From assembly GCA_021838985.1 (NCBI GenBank), contig JAKCCC010000031.1, positions 1-10,837 on the forward strand: 10,837 nucleotides of DNA, read 5' to 3'. The notes under the pieces were generated by a model that saw nothing but the letters and a program-made list of their open reading frames with translations, searched no databases and had not been told where the DNA came from. Numbering within the stretch: the first letter of the stretch is position 1; each line of letters opens with the position of its first letter. Below, piece by piece: positions 6,587-10,837 of the stretch. Both the position numbers and the translations under genes were made by a program. The stretch comes from Planctomycetota bacterium (lineage in GTDB: Bacteria; Planctomycetota; Phycisphaerae; WQYP01).

Positions 6587-7918
6587 ATGCCAATGACTGA
6601 TGAAAAACTATCCGTAGTGCGGAAGATCGGCGAAGCACCGGCGCCCTCGGGCCCGGGGTCGGAGGAGTTGGCCGTCCGCGGTGGATCGCCCATCGTGCGC
6701 GCCGCCAAGCCGGCCAGTTATTTTCATGGCCCGCAGGAAATCGGCGAGGAGGAAATTCAGGCGGTGACGGCGGCGTTGCGCAGCCAGATGTTATTTCGCT
6801 TTTTTAAAGAGGGAGCGAATTCACCGACGGCGCAGTTTGAGCGGCTCTTTGCGGAAAAAACCGGCGCCCGGTACGTGCTGGCGGTCAATAGCGGAACCGC
6901 GGCGTTGATATGTGGCCTGGTGGGGCTGGGGGTTAGTTCCGGCGACGAAGTGTTGGTCCCGGCCTACACCTATATCGCCAGTGCCGCGGCAGTGCTGGCC
7001 GTGCGGGCGATTCCTGTCATCGTGGAAATCGACGCTTCCTTAGGCATGGACCCCGGGGACGCGGCCCGCAAAATTACTCCGCGCACCAAGGCGATCATCC
7101 CCGTGCATATGCGCGGTGTCCCCTGCCGGATGGCTGAAATTCTGGCCGTGGCCCGCGCGCGCGGCTTGAAGGTGCTGGAGGATTGCGCCCAGGCCAATGG
7201 CGGCAGCTACCGTGGCCGCCCGCTGGGCACACTCGGTGACGTCGGGGCATTCAGCATGCAGCAAGCCAAGATTATCACGGCAGGCGAGGGGGGCGTCGTG
7301 GTGACCAATGACCCGCTGATTTTTCAGAGGGCCGCGTGCTACCACGATTCCGCCTATACCTTCTGGAAAGCGCGGGATTGGGATATTAAGCCATTTATGG
7401 GCGAAAACTACCGCATGTCGGACCTTAATGGCGCCTTGGCCTTGGCTCAACTTAAGAAGCGCGACCGCATTTTGGCTCGCTTACGGGCGATCAAGCGGCG
7501 CCTGCTGGAAGTGGTGTGGGACCTGCCCGGTATTACCCTGCAGGACGTGCCCGATGTGGAGGGGGACTGTGGCGTATCGCTGATACTTTTTGCTGAAACC
7601 GCTCAGCGTGCCCGGATCTTCGCCGAAGCGCTCCGGGCTGAGGGCATGGAAGCTGGATCGATCTTCGACAAAGCCATCCCCGATCGCCACATTTACTATC
7701 ACTGGGATTACATCCTGGCCAAGGGCACACCGGACGCCTACGGCTATCCGTGGAAGGACCCGATTCGACCCTGCCAGGTGGAATATTCGCGCGACATGTG
7801 TCCACGGGCGATCGCCTGGCTGGACCGGGCGGTGGTGATCCCGCTGACCCAGACCATGACGGACGCCCATGTGGAGGACTGCGCCAAAGCCATCGCCAAA
7901 GTGGCGCGCGGACTTTAG
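6587..7918 (+). CDS. DegT/DnrJ/EryC1/StrS-family PLP-dependent aminotransferase
   Basis: A 443-residue member of the sugar and cyclitol aminotransferase family, which uses glutamate or glutamine to aminate keto-sugars or keto-cyclitols, or runs the reverse reaction. Key motifs are AVNSGTAALICGL (99-111, phosphate binding), VLVPAYTYIASAAA (122-135), VLEDCAQANGG (196-206, Asp199 at the cofactor ring nitrogen) and GTLGDVGAFSMQQAKIITAG (214-233). Lys228 is the predicted Schiff-base lysine. ENYRMSDLNGALALAQLKKR (273-292) is also typical. The N-terminal GGSPIVR (32-38) is of the kind found in the scyllo-inosose and AHBA synthase-like branch, but that does not fix the substrate. It is longer than the usual 370-400 residues because of an N-terminal extension of about 30 residues. 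It is predicted cytoplasmic. Pairing with a Gfo/Idh dehydrogenase two genes downstream suggests an oxidise/transaminate couple. It starts 66 bp after the ceramidase-like gene. Confidence 0.9.
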   Translation: MPMTDEKLSVVRKIGEAPAPSGPGSEELAVRGGSPIVRAAKPASYFHGPQEIGEEEIQAVTAALRSQMLFRFFKEGANSPTAQFERLFAEKTGARYVLAVNSGTAALICGLVGLGVSSGDEVLVPAYTYIASAAAVLAVRAIPVIVEIDASLGMDPGDAARKITPRTKAIIPVHMRGVPCRMAEILAVARARGLKVLEDCAQANGGSYRGRPLGTLGDVGAFSMQQAKIITAGEGGVVVTNDPLIFQRAACYHDSAYTFWKARDWDIKPFMGENYRMSDLNGALALAQLKKRDRILARLRAIKRRLLEVVWDLPGITLQDVPDVEGDCGVSLILFAETAQRARIFAEALRAEGMEAGSIFDKAIPDRHIYYHWDYILAKGTPDAYGYPWKDPIRPCQVEYSRDMCPRAIAWLDRAVVIPLTQTMTDAHVEDCAKAIAKVARGL

Positions 7919-7952
7919 CCCAGGCCTTGAGATTTCGCCAGCGGGAATGTGG

Positions 7953-7959
7953 AAAAGGA
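7953..7959 (+). promoter_or_regulatory. Shine-Dalgarno sequence of the sulfatase gene
   Basis: AAAAGGA lies 7 nt before the ATG at 7967. The GTG at 7949 would put this site inside the gene and has only a weak GCGGG stretch before it. Confidence 0.65.
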
Positions 7960-7966
7960 TTTAGAA

Positions 7967-9379
7967 ATGGAAGCTAGACCATGGAATGTATTGTTCATGA
8001 TTGCCCACGACCTCGGTCGGCACCTGAACTGCTACGGACGGAAAAGCGTGGCCTCGCCGCATATCGATCGGCTGGCAGCGCGGGGGGTGCGCCTATCCCA
8101 GGCTTTCTGCACGGCCCCCCAGTGCAGCCCCAGCCGGGCGACCTTTTTCACCGGCCGTTACCCGCATAGCAATGGCGTGCTGGGGCTGACCAACTTCTCC
8201 TGGGACCTTCATCTGGACGAACGGCACCTCGCGGGGATTTTACGCGACCACGGCTATCATACCGCCGTGATCGGGCACGGTCTGCACGAAACCTGCCGCC
8301 CCGATCAAATGGGCTTTATGCAGGCGGTGCACCCTGCGATGATCGGCAGCCGTGGCGTCGCCGTGGGCGGCGCTGCGGACATCGCCTCCGCGGCGGTGCG
8401 GTTCCTCGTCGAGCGCCGCGAGGCGCCACAACCGTTTTACGCCCAGGTGCAGTTTTTTGATCCGCACCGCACCCCGTACGGCTTCAACGGCACCGCCGAC
8501 GACAGTTCAGGGGTTGAGGTTCCCCCTTGGCTGTGTGATTCACTCTCCGCCCGCGAGGACTTCGCCTCGTTCCAGGGCGCCATCCGCAGCTTGGATGCCG
8601 CAGTGGGGCAGGTGCTCGCCGGTCTGGAGGAGACCGGATTGTCCGGGCGCACGCTGGTCGTGTTCACCACCGATCACGGCATACCATTTCCCCGGGCGAA
8701 ATGCTCCCTATATGATCCCGGTCTTGAAATTGCCTGGATCATGCGTGATCCGGCGGGCCGATGGGGGCGCGGCCGCGTCATCGACGCGCTAGTTTCCAAC
8801 CTCGATTTTGTGCCGACTCTGGGCGAGCTGCTCCAACTACGCCTGCCTGCCAACATCCAGGGCCGTGGTTTCGCCGCACTGCTCAATGACCAGGCCTACC
8901 AGCCCCGCGCGGAGGTGTTCGGCGAAATGACTTACCACGACTACTGTGATCCGTGCCGGTGTCTGCGAACCACGCGCCATAAACTTATTGTTAACTTCAC
9001 GAGCGCCCCGTCATTTATGGACCCGTCCCAGGCCTGGCGACCCAAGGCCGTCACCCGCCACCCCGCGAACCCCGCTTTCGCCTATCATCCATCGGTTGAG
9101 CTCTACGATCTGGTGCGTGATCCGTGGGAGTACGAAAACCTCGCCGCGCGCGCCGAGGCCCAGCCCCTACGGCGGCAATTGCTCGATGGCCTGTATCAGT
9201 GGATGCGGCAGACCGGCGACCCGCTGCTCAGTGGGATTCCCACGCCGCGCCTGTACGATCTGGCGCTGGCGGCCCTTCGTGGCCAGGAGGCGCCGCCGGA
9301 AAAGGGGCGAACTATACCGCAGAGCGGGCTATCCGAGCAGCTTTCCGCCGCAATAGGTATTTCCTTGTCGCCTGTTTAA
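7967..9379 (+). CDS. S1-family (formylglycine-dependent) sulfatase, sulfamidase-like branch, cytoplasmic
   Basis: A 470-residue type I sulfatase that would hydrolyse a sulfate ester or sulfamate. The maturation motif is CSPSR (53-57): Cys53 would become formylglycine and Arg57 supports it. The N-terminal metal motif reads IAHDLG (12-17) with a single Asp15, where most sulfatases have Asp-Asp. DPHRTP (165-170), TTDHGIPFPRAKCSLYDPG (234-252, Asp236/His237) and a C-terminal VELYDLVRDPWEYENLA (377-393) also fit. HD-x-G, SPSR and PRAK-x-x-LYD resemble, from memory, the branch that includes N-sulfoglucosamine sulfohydrolase. The usual GKWH motif appears as GHGLHE (103-108), lacking the catalytic Lys. 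There is no signal peptide, so it should act on imported or endogenous substrate. It starts 48 bp after the aminotransferase gene and ends 15 bp before the oxidoreductase gene. The substrate is unknown. Confidence 0.88.
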   Translation: MEARPWNVLFMIAHDLGRHLNCYGRKSVASPHIDRLAARGVRLSQAFCTAPQCSPSRATFFTGRYPHSNGVLGLTNFSWDLHLDERHLAGILRDHGYHTAVIGHGLHETCRPDQMGFMQAVHPAMIGSRGVAVGGAADIASAAVRFLVERREAPQPFYAQVQFFDPHRTPYGFNGTADDSSGVEVPPWLCDSLSAREDFASFQGAIRSLDAAVGQVLAGLEETGLSGRTLVVFTTDHGIPFPRAKCSLYDPGLEIAWIMRDPAGRWGRGRVIDALVSNLDFVPTLGELLQLRLPANIQGRGFAALLNDQAYQPRAEVFGEMTYHDYCDPCRCLRTTRHKLIVNFTSAPSFMDPSQAWRPKAVTRHPANPAFAYHPSVELYDLVRDPWEYENLAARAEAQPLRRQLLDGLYQWMRQTGDPLLSGIPTPRLYDLALAALRGQEAPPEKGRTIPQSGLSEQLSAAIGISLSPV

Positions 9380-9394
9380 AGAAGGAGTAGCTAT

Positions 9395-10378
9395 ATGGAC
9401 GTGTGCATCATTGGTTGTGGCGTGATGGGGCGGGAACACGCCAAGTGCTGGGCCGCGCGCCCGGATGCGAGAGTAGTCAGCGTGTTTGATCCGCTGCCCG
9501 AGGCCCGGACCCGCCTGGCCGGCGAATATCGCGCTACCGCGTATGACAGCTACGAAAAGGCCATTGGCCATGAGGGCGTGCAGGTGGTATCCGTTTGCAC
9601 GCCCACCTGCTTCCGCCGGCCCATCGCCTGTTTCGCCGCGGAACATGGCCGGCATATTCTGACCGAAAAGCCCTTGGCGGCGAATTTGGCCGATGCCGAC
9701 GCCATGCTGGCCGCCGCCCGGCAGCACAAAGTGCTGTTGTCCACCTCGTTTCAGTACCGCGGATTTTCGCAAAACCAGCGCCTGCGGGAGCTGTTTCGCC
9801 AGGGCGTCCTGGGTGCGCCGCTTTACGCCCGCTACGTCGATGTCCGCGAGGTCCGGCCCAAACTGGCGATGCATCGGGAATCCATGAACCGGGGGCCAGT
9901 GCTTGATGTGGGCGTGCATTATTTTGACCTACTCCGGTTTCTGACCGGCGCTGAGCCGCTCCGTGTCTTCGCCACTGGCACAATTTGGGGCCGCGGCCGC
10001 CAGCGCCTGGCCGACATCAGCGATTTCGCCATCGACACCGCGGAAATCCTGGTTAACTATACCGGCGGCCACGTGCTGTCGATGCAGGTTGGCTGGGGTA
10101 TGGTCGAAGGCTTTAAGGACATCCATGAGGAAACGCTGCTATCCCCGAATGGCACGGTGCGCATCGCTGACGGTCGATGCCGCGTTGCCCTTACCGGAAT
10201 GATCGACGAGATGGAAATTAGTAAGGTTACCTCTCAATGTCGCATCGACGACATGGCCGAGGCCATTCAAGGACGGAAAGAACTGGAAGTTACCGGTGAA
10301 GACGGCCGCCGGGCTGTCCTGGTCGCCATGGCGGCATTCGACTCTATCCGAACGGGCGCTGCCGTTGATCTGGGTTGA
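9395..10378 (+). CDS. Gfo/Idh/MocA-family NAD(P)-dependent oxidoreductase
   Basis: A 327-residue dehydrogenase of typical family length. The N-terminal Rossmann fold shows IIGCGVMGREHAKCW (5-19) with the GxGxxG dinucleotide loop and VSVCTPTCFR (65-74). The TEKP segment (90-93) carries the conserved Lys92, and DVGVHYFDLLRFLTG (171-185) supplies Asp171 and His175 of the catalytic set. Members oxidise or reduce hydroxyls of sugars, sugar acids, amino sugars and inositols, or perform redox-assisted glycoside cleavage, so the substrate cannot be read off. It is predicted cytoplasmic. It is the last gene of the probable operon: AAGGAG at 9382-9387 gives a 7-nt spacer to the ATG, and the site starts 3 nt after the sulfatase stop codon, suggesting coupled translation. 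It plausibly works with the DegT aminotransferase. Confidence 0.9.
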   Translation: MDVCIIGCGVMGREHAKCWAARPDARVVSVFDPLPEARTRLAGEYRATAYDSYEKAIGHEGVQVVSVCTPTCFRRPIACFAAEHGRHILTEKPLAANLADADAMLAAARQHKVLLSTSFQYRGFSQNQRLRELFRQGVLGAPLYARYVDVREVRPKLAMHRESMNRGPVLDVGVHYFDLLRFLTGAEPLRVFATGTIWGRGRQRLADISDFAIDTAEILVNYTGGHVLSMQVGWGMVEGFKDIHEETLLSPNGTVRIADGRCRVALTGMIDEMEISKVTSQCRIDDMAEAIQGRKELEVTGEDGRRAVLVAMAAFDSIRTGAAVDLG

Positions 10379-10466
10379 CCCAATTCTTCGGCGGCGCTCT
10401 GAGCGGGTGATCGATGTCTTCGGCGGCAGGGCGGAAGCGAGGCGGACCCTGAAGATCGCGCGAACC

Positions 10467-10494
10467 GGCACGCCCTCTGGCGTCCCTTTCTTTT
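10467..10494 (+). terminator. Intrinsic terminator-like hairpin after the five-gene block
   Basis: GGCACGCC (10467-10474) pairs with GGCGTCCC (10479-10486), 8 bp with one mismatch, around a CTCT loop. TTTCTTTT (10487-10494) follows. It lies about 90 bp past the oxidoreductase stop and is the best terminator candidate in the window, probably ending the operon transcript. Confidence 0.55.
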
Positions 10495-10636
10495 CCCGAG
10501 CAGTTGGGGCTCGCCGAAAAATGTGCCCGCGCCCATTTTCCCCACGGGCCGGGTGGAATACCGCGGGTTTAGCGCCGCCAGACCGGCAGCCACTCGGAAG
10601 CGCCCGGGCGAATTGAGCTCTGCCGAACCGCGCTTG

Positions 10637-10669
10637 AGCTGGCTACGGTGCATAGGTTGATCGCCAGCT
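10637..10669. repeat. Inverted repeat AGCTGGC / GCCAGCT upstream of the promoter
   Basis: AGCTGGC (10637-10643) and GCCAGCT (10663-10669) are exact reverse complements separated by 19 bp. The right arm ends 51 bp before the -35 box. This could be an activator or repressor site for the gene at 10756, or a chance repeat. Confidence 0.25.
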
Positions 10670-10720
10670 TGGCCAAGACTGCACAAAACTTGGAGCGGTT
10701 AGTATTACTCTGTTAAGTAG

Positions 10721-10749
10721 TTGACAACGATTCTGGCTGCGGCTATAGT
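10721..10749 (+). promoter_or_regulatory. Near-consensus sigma-70 promoter, probably leaderless
   Basis: A perfect -35 box TTGACA (10721-10726), a 17-bp spacer and a -10 box TATAGT (10744-10749) match the sigma-70 consensus in 11 of 12 positions. The ATG at 10756 starts 7 nt after the -10 box, where transcription should begin, and no Shine-Dalgarno sequence precedes it. GTTGACAAC (10720-10728) is a palindrome covering the -35 box and could be a repressor half-site. The local sequence is more AT-rich than its surroundings. Confidence 0.75.
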
Positions 10750-10755
10750 TCTGGC

Positions 10756-10837
10756 ATGAAATGGAACTCAGCCCACTGGCAGCGGAAAGTTAGCGAACTG
10801 CAAAGTTTCATCGAGCCCCTGGTCGCCGACGTCGGGC
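10756..10837 (+). CDS. Start of an unidentified gene (runs off right edge)
   Basis: An open frame of 27 codons from an ATG to the window edge, beginning MKWNSAHWQRKVSELQ and continuing SFIEPLVADVG. It is the first possible start after an in-frame TAA at 10714-10716. The near-consensus promoter directly in front supports a real gene, read from a leaderless mRNA. The stretch is amphipathic with two Trp and no signal peptide. It is too short to assign a family; a regulator would fit the context of a strong promoter with palindromes, but that is a guess. Confidence 0.5.
   Translation, partial: MKWNSAHWQRKVSELQSFIEPLVADVG

Larger units (their letters stand above)
10379..10755. other. Intergenic region after the five-gene block
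   Basis: No convincing protein gene is seen in these 377 bp. They hold an 11-bp direct repeat TCTTCGGCGGC (10385-10395 and 10417-10427, 32 bp apart), the terminator-like hairpin, an inverted repeat at 10637-10669, and the strong promoter at 10721-10749. The direct repeat may be chance. Confidence 0.6.

Noticed and set aside
10385..10427. Two copies of TCTTCGGCGGC 32 bp apart, considered as an attachment site or direct repeat of a mobile element.
   Set aside because: There is no element between the copies and no integrase or transposase in the window.
10267..10686. A 139-codon minus-strand open frame covering the end of the oxidoreductase gene and most of the following intergenic region.
   Set aside because: It has no recognisable domain, runs across the terminator-like hairpin and has biased antisense-type composition.

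Overview
The window is about 10.8 kb of GC-rich bacterial DNA. It most resembles Planctomycetota, with the class Phycisphaerae as the best guess; Verrucomicrobiota or Lentisphaerota cannot be excluded. The evidence is a pseudopilin with the [10 protein letters not shown] signature and a late His...Asp-Asp-His motif, a DUF4838 protein, a ceramidase-like protein and a divergent sulfatase. These families are typical of polysaccharide-degrading members of those phyla. Taxonomy is inferred from family content only.

Left end (1-1245, minus strand): an AraC-type regulator is followed, after a 76-bp gap, by the first 92 codons of a GHMP-family sugar kinase that runs off the left edge. Middle (1246-3115): a 374-bp divergent intergenic region contains a chain of small hairpins, including a terminator-like one. 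It leads into a plus-strand pseudopilin gene, followed by a GC-rich gap with hairpins.

Main block (3116-10378, plus strand): five co-directional genes with gaps of 144, 66, 48 and 15 bp, each with a Shine-Dalgarno sequence. In order they encode an exported DUF4838 protein, a cytoplasmic protein of the neutral/alkaline ceramidase family, a PLP-dependent DegT/DnrJ/StrS aminotransferase, a cytoplasmic S1-type sulfatase and a Gfo/Idh/MocA oxidoreductase. An intrinsic-terminator-like hairpin with a T-rich tail lies about 90 bp past the last stop. The likely theme is use or remodelling of a sulfated, probably amino-substituted sugar or cyclitol. The exported protein would act outside the cytoplasm. 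Inside, an amide-hydrolase-like enzyme, a sulfatase, a transaminase and a dehydrogenase would process the product. Substrate and direction are inference.

Right end (10379-10837): a second long intergenic region carries the terminator, some short repeats and a near-consensus sigma-70 promoter. The promoter's expected start site falls on the ATG of a new, truncated gene, so that gene is probably transcribed without a leader.

Several starts were placed at internal ATG codons because those, not the furthest-upstream start codons, have ribosome binding sites. The most interesting items are the five-gene set, the leaderless promoter, the structured pseudopilin leader, and the block of AT-rich codons in the pseudopilin membrane helix.
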